From G965279335 sp965279285 (GTDB lineage: Bacteria > Pseudomonadota > Gammaproteobacteria > DSM-16500), in assembly GCA_965279285.1 (NCBI GenBank), contig OZ257148.1, forward strand, positions 372,001-436,000: a DNA stretch of 64,000 nt, in the 5' to 3' direction. Under the pieces are notes generated by a model. That model was given only the letters and a program-made list of their open reading frames with translations, was not told the origin of the DNA and ran no database searches. Each line of letters starts with the position of its first letter. Within the stretch, counting starts at the first letter, position 1. The translations under genes and the position numbers were made by a program. Of this stretch, positions 36,459-45,229 are shown one piece after another.

Positions 36459-37685
36459 ATGGCAGCTTTTCATTACAATGCAATCAACCCAAAAGGTGAA
36501 AAACGCAAAGGCATTATAGAAGCTGAGTCAGAAAAACATGCTCGTCAATTACTCCGCGATAAAAATTTAATAACACTGAACATCCATTCCGCGCAAAAGA
36601 AAAATCACCCACACCTGGTTAAACGATTTAAATTATTTCAAAAAGAAACTATTTCTAATAAAGAATTAACTTTAATTACCCGTCAACTTGCAACATTACT
36701 TTCCGCTGGCCTACCTGTTGAAGAAGTACTTAACACTGTTGCGGAACAATCAGAAAAATCTAAAACCAAGGGTTTAATGCTATCAATACGCAGCAAAGTA
36801 AAAGAAGGATACTCGCTCGCCTCAGCTCTACAAGATTTTCCCGCTGCATTTTCAGCGCTCTATTGCGCGACCATCAGTGCTGGCGAAAAATCTGGTCATT
36901 TAGACAAAATATTGCAACGCTTAGCGGATTATACTGAACAACAATTTAATTTACGGCAAAAAATTCAAAATGCTTTAATTTATCCTAGTATTATGATTCT
37001 CGTTTCTATCGGGATTGTCGGATTTCTTTTGGAGTACGTTGTACCGCGCATGATTTCTGTGTACAGCAATATAGGCCAAACACTTCCTACAATGACCCAA
37101 ATTCTGATTTCATTAAGTAATGGTATTGGCAACACAGGGATTTATTTTATCATTGCACTCACTATAGCTATTTTTTCTTTTCGACATTATTTAAAAAATA
37201 ATCTTTTTTTTAAAGAAAAAGTACATAAAAAATTATTGCTTATACCCATCATCGGCAATTCCATTAAAATAATTAATACAGCACGTTTTTCACGTACTTT
37301 TGCCATTCTTTCTACTGCTGGCGTTCCTATATTAGAAGCCATGTCTATTGCATCTAAATTAATAACCAATATTCCCATCCGCAAAGCGATAGAAGAAGCC
37401 GCTAAACATGTACGCGAAGGCTCAACAATCAATTTATCATTAAAACAAACCCGTTACTTTCCTCCCATGAGCTTGCACCTCATTGCTAGCGGCGAAGCCA
37501 GCGGACAACTAGAAAATATGCTAGAACGCGCAGCCAACAATCAAGACAATGAAATCACCAACCTCATTGAAACCACGCTGACTCTCTTTGAACCCTTACT
37601 GATCCTTATTATGGGCGCAACCGTTTTATTCATCGTCCTCGCCGTATTGTTACCCATTTTTCAACTTGATCAACTAATTGCTTAA
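36459..37685 (+). CDS. gspF: Type II secretion inner-membrane platform protein GspF
   Basis: 408 residues, the standard GspF length. The N-terminus FHYNAINPKGEKRKGIIEAES and two repeated GspF cytoplasmic domains are visible (LTLITRQLATLLSAGLPVEE and ARFSRTFAILSTAGVPILEA). Three membrane helices occur at about 170-192, 220-240 and 375-397. It interacts with GspE and GspL at the base of the pseudopilus. GAGGAG inside the end of gspE precedes the ATG. Confidence 0.96.
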   Translation: MAAFHYNAINPKGEKRKGIIEAESEKHARQLLRDKNLITLNIHSAQKKNHPHLVKRFKLFQKETISNKELTLITRQLATLLSAGLPVEEVLNTVAEQSEKSKTKGLMLSIRSKVKEGYSLASALQDFPAAFSALYCATISAGEKSGHLDKILQRLADYTEQQFNLRQKIQNALIYPSIMILVSIGIVGFLLEYVVPRMISVYSNIGQTLPTMTQILISLSNGIGNTGIYFIIALTIAIFSFRHYLKNNLFFKEKVHKKLLLIPIIGNSIKIINTARFSRTFAILSTAGVPILEAMSIASKLITNIPIRKAIEEAAKHVREGSTINLSLKQTRYFPPMSLHLIASGEASGQLENMLERAANNQDNEITNLIETTLTLFEPLLILIMGATVLFIVLAVLLPIFQLDQLIA

Positions 37686-37692
37686 TATAAAA

Positions 37693-37848
37693 ATAATTAT
37701 TTAGCTGGTCGGGAGTGCGGAGGAGTGCATAGTTTAAAATAAAGCGACTTGCTTGCCATGGATGGCAAGCATAAAACAGGGATGTTTAGCTCGGAGCGGC
37801 ATTTTAAACTATGCACTCCTCCGCACTCCCGGCCAGCTAAATAACGAC
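37693..37848. repeat. Family C long palindrome, copy 2
   Basis: 156 bp with 48-nt arms matching at 44 of 48 positions (ATAATTATTTAGCTGGTCGG end). The core has the same GCTTGCCATGGATGGCAAGC hairpin, 57 of 60 core positions being identical to copy 1. The arms between TTTAGC and TTTAAAAT differ markedly from copy 1 but stay complementary to each other. It lies between gspF and uup. Confidence 0.93.
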
Positions 37849-37928
37849 GATTATTGCTGCATTTTCACCTTTCCAATCAACTTTATAAAGATTAGAATAC
37901 ACTCCACACCATCGGATATAAATTAAAA

Positions 37929-39803
37929 ATGACCAACCTTATTACACTAGACAATGTCTGCCTTGCTTATGGCTTAGATTCACTACTTGACCATGCGAAG
38001 TTACAAATTACCACTGGTGAACGCGTATGTTTAATAGGCCGGAATGGTGCAGGAAAATCTTCATTATTAAAAATTATTGACGGTCAATTACTTCCCGATA
38101 GCGGAACCGTCTGGCGCAAAAATCATTTACGCATGGCACGCTTAGAGCAAGAATTACCAAGAGATACACCACTGACTGTCTATGAATTTGTTGCCGAAGG
38201 ATTAGCTGAAACCGGCAAATTACTCGCAGAATACCATACGTTAACTCAAAATTTTAAAGCTGAAGATTTTGATAAACTAGAAAAATTACAACAACAAATC
38301 GATACTAAAAATGCATGGCAATTTGAACAAAACATCCAAACTGTATTAACTCGCCTAGAATTACCAGCTGATCGACGAGTTGCAGAATTATCAGGTGGTT
38401 GGCAACGTCGAGTTGCGCTAGCAAAAGCGCTCGTTATCACCCCTGAACTTTTATTGCTTGATGAACCCACTAACCATCTCGACGTGAGTGCCATTCAATG
38501 GCTAGAAGAACAGTTGATTGCCAGCAATATTGGTCTTATTTTTATTACTCATGACCGCTCATTACTCCAACGTCTTGCCACCCGAATTATAGAATTAGAT
38601 CGTGGTCAACTCACTTCTTGGCCCGGAGATTACACCAATTTTTTACGGCGCAAAGAAGAAATGTTACATGCTGAATCACAGCTCAACGCTGAATTTGATA
38701 AAAAACTCGCCCAGGAAGAACGTTGGATACGTCAAGGCATCAAAGCTCGACGCACTCGTAATGAAGGACGCGTACGCGCACTCGAAGATTTACGCTTAGA
38801 ACGTAGTAAACGCAGAGAGATTCAAGGCAAAGCCAGCTTTGATGTTAATGAAGCACAAAAATCTGGACGCCTGGTAGTTGAAGCAAAAAATATTTCTCAG
38901 CAATTTAATGATAAATTCATTGTGAAAAACTTTTCGATTCGTATTTTACGCGGTGATCGCATAGGTTTACTAGGGCCCAATGGAATAGGCAAAAGTACTC
39001 TGCTCAATATATTATTAGGTAAATTAACTCCTCAAACCGGCACTGTCGCTCAAGGAACCAAGCTTGATATCGCTTACTTTGATCAATTAAGACAAGCGCT
39101 TGATCCTGAAAAAACAGTGATTGATAATGTTGTTCAAGGCACTGATTTCTTAGAGGTCAACGGGAAAAAACTACATATCATGAGTTATTTGGCCGATTTT
39201 TTATTTACACCCCAACGTGCACGCACACCGGTTAAAGCCTTATCAGGCGGTGAATGTAATCGCTTATTACTAGCACGCCTATTTAGTCAACCCGCTAATT
39301 TATTAGTACTTGACGAACCAACTAATGATCTTGATATTGAAACGCTGGAATTACTAGAAGAACTGCTTAACAATTATCAAGGCACTCTGTTAATTGTTAG
39401 CCATGACCGTACTTTTTTAGATAATGTGGTGACGAGTACTTTAGTTTTTAATGGCGATGGCGAAATTCAAGAATTTATTGGTGGTTATAATGATTGGTTA
39501 CAACAATCAAAAGCAACAACTACAATAATACAAAAAAAAGCCGAACAAAAAAAATTGCCGATTGAAAAAGAAAAAACAAAAACTGATAAACTTAGCTTTA
39601 AAGAAAAAGCCGAGCTAAGCGAATTACCAAAAAAAATTACTGCATTAGAATCAGAACAAACCACATTACTTGAATTAACTCACAGTGCTGATTTTTACCA
39701 ACAAAGCCCGGAGAAAATTACAGGCACTATGAACAAGCTAGCAGAAATAGAAATTCAATTAACTCAAGCTTATCAACGCTGGGAAGAATTAGAAAATCGA
39801 TAA
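37929..39803 (+). CDS. uup: ABC-F family ATPase Uup
   Basis: 624 residues, with two ABC domains and no membrane segment. Walker A motifs are GRNGAGKSS (37-45) and GPNGIGKST (about 351). Signature motifs are LSGGWQRRVALAKAL and LSGGECNRLLLARL, with Walker B LLLDEPTNHLD and LVLDEPTNDLD. The C-terminal coiled coil (about 540-624) is the Uup DNA-binding-type tail. ABC-F proteins act at the ribosome, and Uup influences transposon precise excision in E. coli. It separates two parts of the T2SS locus and is transcribed in the same direction. Confidence 0.94.
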   Translation: MTNLITLDNVCLAYGLDSLLDHAKLQITTGERVCLIGRNGAGKSSLLKIIDGQLLPDSGTVWRKNHLRMARLEQELPRDTPLTVYEFVAEGLAETGKLLAEYHTLTQNFKAEDFDKLEKLQQQIDTKNAWQFEQNIQTVLTRLELPADRRVAELSGGWQRRVALAKALVITPELLLLDEPTNHLDVSAIQWLEEQLIASNIGLIFITHDRSLLQRLATRIIELDRGQLTSWPGDYTNFLRRKEEMLHAESQLNAEFDKKLAQEERWIRQGIKARRTRNEGRVRALEDLRLERSKRREIQGKASFDVNEAQKSGRLVVEAKNISQQFNDKFIVKNFSIRILRGDRIGLLGPNGIGKSTLLNILLGKLTPQTGTVAQGTKLDIAYFDQLRQALDPEKTVIDNVVQGTDFLEVNGKKLHIMSYLADFLFTPQRARTPVKALSGGECNRLLLARLFSQPANLLVLDEPTNDLDIETLELLEELLNNYQGTLLIVSHDRTFLDNVVTSTLVFNGDGEIQEFIGGYNDWLQQSKATTTIIQKKAEQKKLPIEKEKTKTDKLSFKEKAELSELPKKITALESEQTTLLELTHSADFYQQSPEKITGTMNKLAEIEIQLTQAYQRWEELENR

Positions 39804-39836
39804 GACTATGTCATTCTGAGAGCACTTGCCGCAATT

Positions 39837-39911
39837 GTCATCCTGAGAGCGTTTTTTGCTCGAAGGATCTTCTATACCTATGCGAGATCCTTCGCTACGC
39901 TCAGGATGACA
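39837..39911. repeat. Family B palindromic repeat, copy 3 (opposite orientation)
   Basis: 75-bp palindrome TGTCATCCTGAGAGCG ... CGCTACGCTCAGGATGACA between the convergent uup and a hypothetical gene. Partial units flank it (TGTCATTCTGAGAG at about 39809; CAGGATGACA at about 39919). The inner order is reversed relative to copies 1 and 2. Confidence 0.87.
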
Positions 39912-39965
39912 TCTACCCCAGGATGACAATGCGCCCAGGACAACAACGCACTTAGATCAAAACAA

Positions 39966-40745
39966 CTAATCAATAATATCAATCCCCATTTCACCAAACA
40001 CCTGCGAAACAGTTTCATCCGCTGCATCTGCCAAGGTATAACCCGTCTGACCAAACCAACGCTTGATTGCCACTAATTCGCGGCCGCGCAAAAATATGTA
40101 GAATGATAAAAAAACAATATCTGCGTCTTCACCTGGTTCAAAAGTATAAGTATAACGCTCAGCGTAAGGTAAGCGCTTTTTAGATTCTAGCTTAGTAAAT
40201 TCCGAAAGAATCGTAAACGCTTCTTCTGCTGTTGATGCATGCTCACATTTTTCTTTGACCTTCTGATAATCCGTTATCCGTTGATCAAGAATACGATCCA
40301 ATTCATCGTCTTTAAATATTTCAGCAAATCCATGCGGCAAGCGCTCATCCAAAGCAAATACTTTATTGATAAAATCGGCATGCTCAATAATAGCCACATC
40401 TTGAGCAATCATTTTATGAAAAAACGGCACCGCCAAACAAGCACGTTTAAATGAAGTTAAGCTGATATAAAGTTTATTTTCACGAAGAGAAATCGTCGCT
40501 AAGCGCACCGGCTTAGCTGTATTTTTGCGAAAGGTAGAGACCGACTCAAAATTTAAATCTTCGCACTCATCCTTCCAGAACCAATTCCAAGAATTAGGCA
40601 AAGAATTTTTTTCTATGCAAGATAACCGTTCAAATGCTTGAACCAATGAATCTTGTTTCAGCACTCGGTACATTAAACGAATAGGTTGATAGGCTTCGCC
40701 GGTCGTCTCAACAGTTAAAAATGGCTTTTCTAGCCGGTCGAACAT
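39966..40745 (-). CDS. Hypothetical protein, unknown family, inside the T2SS locus
   Basis: 259 residues; no family recognised. It has no signal peptide and no membrane segment, and is rich in charged residues. Strand-like stretches (LATISLRENKLYISLTSF) precede a helical middle and a C-terminal EPGEDADIVFLSFYIFLRGR segment. TAGGAGATATAC before the ATG is a strong ribosome site, so the gene is surely expressed. It lies 24 nt downstream of a small gene with which it forms a leftward pair opposing the T2SS genes. Confidence 0.75.
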   Translation of the reverse strand: MFDRLEKPFLTVETTGEAYQPIRLMYRVLKQDSLVQAFERLSCIEKNSLPNSWNWFWKDECEDLNFESVSTFRKNTAKPVRLATISLRENKLYISLTSFKRACLAVPFFHKMIAQDVAIIEHADFINKVFALDERLPHGFAEIFKDDELDRILDQRITDYQKVKEKCEHASTAEEAFTILSEFTKLESKKRLPYAERYTYTFEPGEDADIVFLSFYIFLRGRELVAIKRWFGQTGYTLADAADETVSQVFGEMGIDIID

Positions 40746-40769
40746 GTATATCTCCTAAAACCGAACGCT

Positions 40770-41051
40770 TTAACTACCCGAGCCGGGCTTTCTTCCAAAA
40801 GTTGTGGTTTTAGCGGAATCTAATACTAATGGCTTAGCAAACTTTTCATAAATCGAGCTAAGAGTGTTATTGAGTGCACCAACAGTCAACCCCAGACTAA
40901 CAACATCCCTACCCTTGCTACCTAATACCATTGCTGTCTTTACTTCAATTTTTGCACGCTCAGCTGCGGAAACTTGTGAAGAAGTCAGCGTTTCCGAAAC
41001 AAATTCGTCTATATCAGATAAACTTTCTACTCTTTTACTGTGTTTAGACAT
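40770..41051 (-). CDS. Small hypothetical protein (93 aa)
   Basis: Unknown family. The protein is hydrophilic and mostly helical, and ends in a Gly/Ser-rich tail (FGRKPGSGS). ATG 41051 is preferred because GGGGGG ends 6 nt upstream; the ATG at 41057 directly abuts it. It is the first gene of a leftward two-gene unit with the 259-residue hypothetical. It is divergent from gspG across 178 bp. Confidence 0.6.
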   Translation of the reverse strand: MSKHSKRVESLSDIDEFVSETLTSSQVSAAERAKIEVKTAMVLGSKGRDVVSLGLTVGALNNTLSSIYEKFAKPLVLDSAKTTTFGRKPGSGS

Positions 41052-41187
41052 ACCCATCCCCCCAGTATCTCTTTGATTATATTAGTTAAACTAAACCTTA
41101 AATCAGAAGCTGGCTGTAATAGATAAAACATTAACCAGTTAACACTTCCTGCCTTAAATTATATATATATAAACTCAGGATTGAAAG

Positions 41188-41193
41188 TATAAT
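41188..41193 (+). promoter_or_regulatory. Possible -10 element for the gspG-gspM operon
   Basis: TATAAT lies 36 bp before the gspG ATG, downstream of an alternating AT tract (about 41160-41171). No good -35 hexamer is found at 16-18 nt, so the promoter would be weak or activator-dependent. Confidence 0.3.
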
Positions 41194-41229
41194 GTCACCT
41201 TTTTCTCCATCACTAATGGGTTATTATTT

Positions 41230-41637
41230 ATGAAAAAATTAGCTGGATTTACCTTGATCGAAGTAATGGTTGTTGTTGTAATTTTGGGCATATTGGCTGC
41301 TATTGTTGTGCCTAAAATTATGAGCCGCCCTGAGCAAGCCCGCATGGTTAAAGCCAAGCAAGATATTGCCGCCATTCAGAGCGCCATGGACCTGTATAAA
41401 TTAGACAATGGTTACTACCCCAGCACAGACCAAGGATTACAAGCATTGATCACCAAACCCACCAATGAACCAGTCCCACAAAACTGGAAATCCGATGGTT
41501 ACTTACAAAAACTTCCTTTAGATCCATGGGGACACGCTTACCAATATCTTAATGATGAAGAAAAATTAAAAATTTTTAGTTACGGTCCAAAAAATAAAGA
41601 TGGCGACAATGAGATTAGCAATCTTGACGAAAAATAA
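41230..41637 (+). CDS. gspG: Type II secretion major pseudopilin GspG
   Basis: 135 residues. A prepilin peptidase site, KKLAG-FTLIEVMVVVVILG, is at the N-terminus with Glu at +5. The C-terminal part has the GspG calcium-binding region (LPLDPWGHAYQYLND ... KNKDGDNEISNLD). GspG builds the pseudopilus that pushes substrates through GspD. It begins the compact gspGHIJKLM operon. Confidence 0.97.
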   Translation: MKKLAGFTLIEVMVVVVILGILAAIVVPKIMSRPEQARMVKAKQDIAAIQSAMDLYKLDNGYYPSTDQGLQALITKPTNEPVPQNWKSDGYLQKLPLDPWGHAYQYLNDEEKLKIFSYGPKNKDGDNEISNLDEK

Positions 41638-42148
41638 TGTAAAACCAAAAACTCCAAGCATAAACAATAAACCACACGCTGGTGTGCAAGGCTTTACGCT
41701 GATTGAAATTTTGATCGTCATTGTCATCATTAGTATCGTTTCCTCGATAGCTATGCTGACCATCCATTTCAATTACAATAAACAATTAGAAACATTCACC
41801 CAAAATTTAGCGCGGCTCATTACCCTCAGCGAAGAAGAAGCGCTTGTACGCTCAACTACTATTGGCCTAGCTTTTACCTCACATACTTTTCAATTTTATG
41901 AATACAATGAGAATACTCACACATGGCAAAACCTCACTCATAAAATTTTTCAGCCACACCCCATTCTTGCAAATACTCAGCTCCAGCTTATTCTAAATAA
42001 TAAAACAATGCCTGCAGATGGAAAACCCCACTTAATTATTTCCAGCAATGGCGACACTTCTGCCTTTGTTATTGAAGCAGGAAAACCCGCAGAAAAACCG
42101 CTTTATTCCATCATCGGTAATGAAGCAGGAGAAATCCATGTTAAATAA
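41600..42148 (+). CDS. gspH: Type II secretion minor pseudopilin GspH
   Basis: 182 residues. The processed N-terminus is VQG-FTLIEILIVIVIISIV, after an unusually long leader of about 30 residues. The C-terminal domain is of the GspH type (FVIEAGKPAEKPLYSIIGNEAGEI). The start at 41600 overlaps the end of gspG by 38 nt. An ATG at 41609 is equally possible, and all candidates lie inside gspG. GspH is one of the tip-complex or shaft minor pseudopilins. Confidence 0.9.
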   Translation: MATMRLAILTKNNVKPKTPSINNKPHAGVQGFTLIEILIVIVIISIVSSIAMLTIHFNYNKQLETFTQNLARLITLSEEEALVRSTTIGLAFTSHTFQFYEYNENTHTWQNLTHKIFQPHPILANTQLQLILNNKTMPADGKPHLIISSNGDTSAFVIEAGKPAEKPLYSIIGNEAGEIHVK

Positions 42149-42521
42149 AAATAACGTTAAACCAAGACTCGAACTAGGCTTTACTTTAATCGAAGTTTTA
42201 ATTGCCTTAGCTATTTTAGCCATTGCACTTACTGCGATCATCAAAGTAACCGCTCAAAATATACGTGACACAACTTACATACAAAATAAAACCATTGCGG
42301 CTTGGATCGGAACCGAAATTATTAATGAAATACGTGCCGGCATCACAAACATACCCGATCATCTGGAAAAAAATATTGTAATACTTAACCAACCATGGTC
42401 TTGGGAAGCTAATTCATTACCCACACCCAATAAACACATACAAGAAATTCAAGTCCGCGTTTTTAAACAGCCCAATCATCAACATCTCATTAACCTAACA
42501 AGTTATATTTATGCGAACTAA
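42138..42521 (+). CDS. gspI: Type II secretion minor pseudopilin GspI
   Basis: 127 residues. The prepilin site is ELG-FTLIEVLIALAILAIAL. The middle shows the GspI block VTAQNIRDTTYIQNKTIAAWIG. ATG 42138 has AGGAGAAATCC directly upstream and overlaps gspH by 11 nt. An upstream ATG at 42048 would add 30 residues antithetical to a prepilin leader. It forms the pseudopilus tip with GspJ and GspK. Confidence 0.93.
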   Translation: MLNKNNVKPRLELGFTLIEVLIALAILAIALTAIIKVTAQNIRDTTYIQNKTIAAWIGTEIINEIRAGITNIPDHLEKNIVILNQPWSWEANSLPTPNKHIQEIQVRVFKQPNHQHLINLTSYIYAN

Positions 42522-43128
42522 CCCTATTTTTAACCGCTCCCAAGGATTTACTTTATTAGAAATTCTTGTCGCCTTATTCGTATTTACTATCATTGCAATG
42601 ATCATGGTCAGTACCTTACATACCGTATTGACCACTCAGTCTGTCACTGAAAAAAATACAACTCGCTTTAACCAGATACAAATGGCGCTTATTATTATTT
42701 CTCGTGACTTCGAACAAACACTTGATCGCCCCATCACCAACAGCAGCGGCACAACTGAGCCTGCTGTAATAGGAGAACGCTCCGCTATCACATTAACTCA
42801 TGCTGGAATGACTAATCCAGCAGGAGAACAAGCACGCAGTACCTTACAACGTGTGCATTATTTTTATCGCGACCATACACTCATTCGCGCAAGCTGGTCT
42901 GAGCTTGACACAACCCAAGACACACCCACTTATGAAAGAAAATTATTAGATAACATCACAGAACTCAGTTTTGAGTATCTTGATCAACAAAGAAATTTTC
43001 ATGGCTCTTGGCCCATAACAAAGTCAAACAACGATAACCTACCTAAAGCTGTGCGTATCACCATTAAACTAAAAAATATGGGGAAAATTACCCAACTTTA
43101 TCTTATACCCAATACCTTAATTAACTGA
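42511..43128 (+). CDS. gspJ: Type II secretion minor pseudopilin GspJ
   Basis: 205 residues. The prepilin site is SQG-FTLLEILVALFVFTIIA. The C-terminal domain carries GspJ features (LIIISRDFEQTLDRPI, LLDNITELSFEYLD, LPKAVRITIKLK). It overlaps gspI by 11 nt and shares one base with the gspK start (TGATG). It forms part of the tip complex with GspI and GspK. Confidence 0.94.
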   Translation: MRTNPIFNRSQGFTLLEILVALFVFTIIAMIMVSTLHTVLTTQSVTEKNTTRFNQIQMALIIISRDFEQTLDRPITNSSGTTEPAVIGERSAITLTHAGMTNPAGEQARSTLQRVHYFYRDHTLIRASWSELDTTQDTPTYERKLLDNITELSFEYLDQQRNFHGSWPITKSNNDNLPKAVRITIKLKNMGKITQLYLIPNTLIN

Positions 43129-44081
43129 TGAAAAAATTTATGCCCACAATCCTACCATGCAAAACAAAACAACAAGGTGCCGCAATTATCGTCGCGCTAT
43201 TTGTTGTAGCACTGGTTGCAACAGCCAGCATCGCCATATTAACTCGCCTACAACAAGACACTCGGCGAGCAGAATTATTCCTTAACTCAAATCAAGCGTA
43301 TCTTTACGCCCAGGGCTCTATTTTATGGGCCGCTGATCAACTCTTAAATAATAACAAAGAACAAAAAACAGACCATCTCATCGACAAAATTCCTCTGCGC
43401 TCACCCAGCAAAAAAATAAATAACGCCATTATAGAAAGCACCATTTACGATGCACAGGGGTTTTTTAATTTAAATAATTTAGCTGACACAAATTATCAAA
43501 CTTCTTTCAAACGCCTCATTAAAACCATCATGCCCGCAATGAAAGACCAAGACATTCAGAACCTCATCTCTGCGACAGTCGATTGGATTTCAGCTAGCAA
43601 TCAAGCCAACTTTTATCAAAATAATTACGCTAAATTAATCCCATCTTATCGCGCTCCTCACCGCCTTATGAGCAGCATGAGCGAGCTCCGCTTAGTTTCA
43701 GGCATGACGCCCGTATTATTTAATAAACTGTTACCACACATTATTGCCTTACCAAGCACAACACCAATTAATATTAATACTGCCACTCCACCCGTTTTAA
43801 TGAGCCTAAGCCCCAGCTTAACCATAGAGTCTGCTCAAACCATAATTGCCGCGATAAAAAAATCACCTTATCCTACGGTACAAAAATTTATGAATTTTGA
43901 CGTTGTCAAAAATAATGCGTTTAATGCCGACAATCTCACCGTTACCAGCACTTATTTCTTAGTTAAAACACAAGTATCGATAGGCGATCAGATATTTATT
44001 CTTTATACTTTAATGCAACGCGAAACAAAGAACTCGCAACCGACTATTTCAATTTTATGGCAAAGCAAAGGTACCCTATGA
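43128..44081 (+). CDS. gspK: Type II secretion minor pseudopilin GspK
   Basis: 317 residues, the largest pseudopilin. The N-terminus KQQG-AAIIVALFVVALVA follows the relaxed GspK processing site. EIDAQG-like sequence (IYDAQGFFNLNNL) and INTATPPVLMSLSPSL are typical of the K domain with its helix-hairpin-helix region. It overlaps gspJ by one base and gspL by four bases. It caps the pseudopilus. Confidence 0.94.
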   Translation: MKKFMPTILPCKTKQQGAAIIVALFVVALVATASIAILTRLQQDTRRAELFLNSNQAYLYAQGSILWAADQLLNNNKEQKTDHLIDKIPLRSPSKKINNAIIESTIYDAQGFFNLNNLADTNYQTSFKRLIKTIMPAMKDQDIQNLISATVDWISASNQANFYQNNYAKLIPSYRAPHRLMSSMSELRLVSGMTPVLFNKLLPHIIALPSTTPININTATPPVLMSLSPSLTIESAQTIIAAIKKSPYPTVQKFMNFDVVKNNAFNADNLTVTSTYFLVKTQVSIGDQIFILYTLMQRETKNSQPTISILWQSKGTL

Positions 44082-45229
44082 CACAAAAAAAACGTATTGT
44101 CATACTATTGCACCCGGCTGATTTATCACGTGCAGACTGGACCTCTGTTTCAGAGCACCAACAAATCTCCCATACCGTTTTAAATGGGGCGCTCAGTGAG
44201 CTCACTCAGCTAGCGCAAGATCAGGAAATTATTGTTGTTATTCCAACAGGCGATGTATTACTCACTCAAGTAACCCTGCCAAAATTAAGTCGCCAAAAAC
44301 TATTACAAGCTCTTCCCTATGCGCTCGAAGATCAATTAATTGATGATATTGGTAATCTACATTTTGCAACAGGAGAACATCAACCAGACAGTACCTTACC
44401 TGTCGCAATCGTCACGAAAACAAAAATTCAACAATGGATACACGCATTGAAAGAAGCTCAACTAGAGCCTATTGCAATTATCCCTGCCGCCTTAACTTTA
44501 CCTTGGGATGAAAATACCACTTACTTATATTCTTATGACAATATCCATATTATACGCACCGGCCCTTACTCTGGCCTTTCCACTAACTCAACTAGCTTGA
44601 AAGAAACGCTTAAAGAAAATTCAACAGCCAAAACTGAGCATCACTCACTCACCCTCACTAAAAAGTCATTTTTAGAAAAAATAGCCTTAGAAATTCAACA
44701 GCAACCTTATATTAATTTGCTACAAAAACCCTATCTTTCAAGAAAAAAAATAGGCCACACCAAAAATGTCTGGCGGTGGGTAGCTTATGTCGTTGCGCTA
44801 TGGGTGCTGCTCTTGTTTATCAGTAACTGGATCTCATTTTTCATTCTCCATCATCAAGCTAATCAAACAAACAAAAAAATTGACGCCATTTACTATCATC
44901 ATTTCCCAGATGCAAAAACATTAACGGCTCTACGCGAACGACTAGAAAAAAAACTAAAAACTATAAAAAATCTTAGTCAAAAAAATAATTTTTTGCTGTT
45001 ATTGGCCGACTTCGGCGCCACACTCAGCAAAAACAAAGGGCTGCGTTTGCGAAATCTTGATTATCGTGACGGCCAACTCACACTTGAAGTTTCTGCTCCT
45101 GCTTTTGATGTGATTGATAACTTAATCCATGAGTTGAACGTAAAAGGCTATGCAACCAAACAGCAAAATTCCGCAACTGCGGGAAATCAAGTCAACTCAA
45201 CTCTTATTATCAAAGCAGGTACAACATGA
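44078..45229 (+). CDS. gspL: Type II secretion inner-membrane protein GspL
   Basis: 383 residues. It has a cytoplasmic actin-like domain that binds GspE (e.g. LTQVTLPKLSRQKLLQALPY, ALEDQLIDDI). A single membrane helix follows at about residues 232-255 (VAYVVALWVLLLFISNWISF), then a periplasmic ferredoxin-like domain. ATG 44078 is chosen because AAAGG precedes it and it gives the usual ATGA overlap with gspK; the upstream ATG at 44057 adds seven unneeded residues. It overlaps gspM by 4 nt. Confidence 0.93.
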   Translation: MTQKKRIVILLHPADLSRADWTSVSEHQQISHTVLNGALSELTQLAQDQEIIVVIPTGDVLLTQVTLPKLSRQKLLQALPYALEDQLIDDIGNLHFATGEHQPDSTLPVAIVTKTKIQQWIHALKEAQLEPIAIIPAALTLPWDENTTYLYSYDNIHIIRTGPYSGLSTNSTSLKETLKENSTAKTEHHSLTLTKKSFLEKIALEIQQQPYINLLQKPYLSRKKIGHTKNVWRWVAYVVALWVLLLFISNWISFFILHHQANQTNKKIDAIYYHHFPDAKTLTALRERLEKKLKTIKNLSQKNNFLLLLADFGATLSKNKGLRLRNLDYRDGQLTLEVSAPAFDVIDNLIHELNVKGYATKQQNSATAGNQVNSTLIIKAGTT

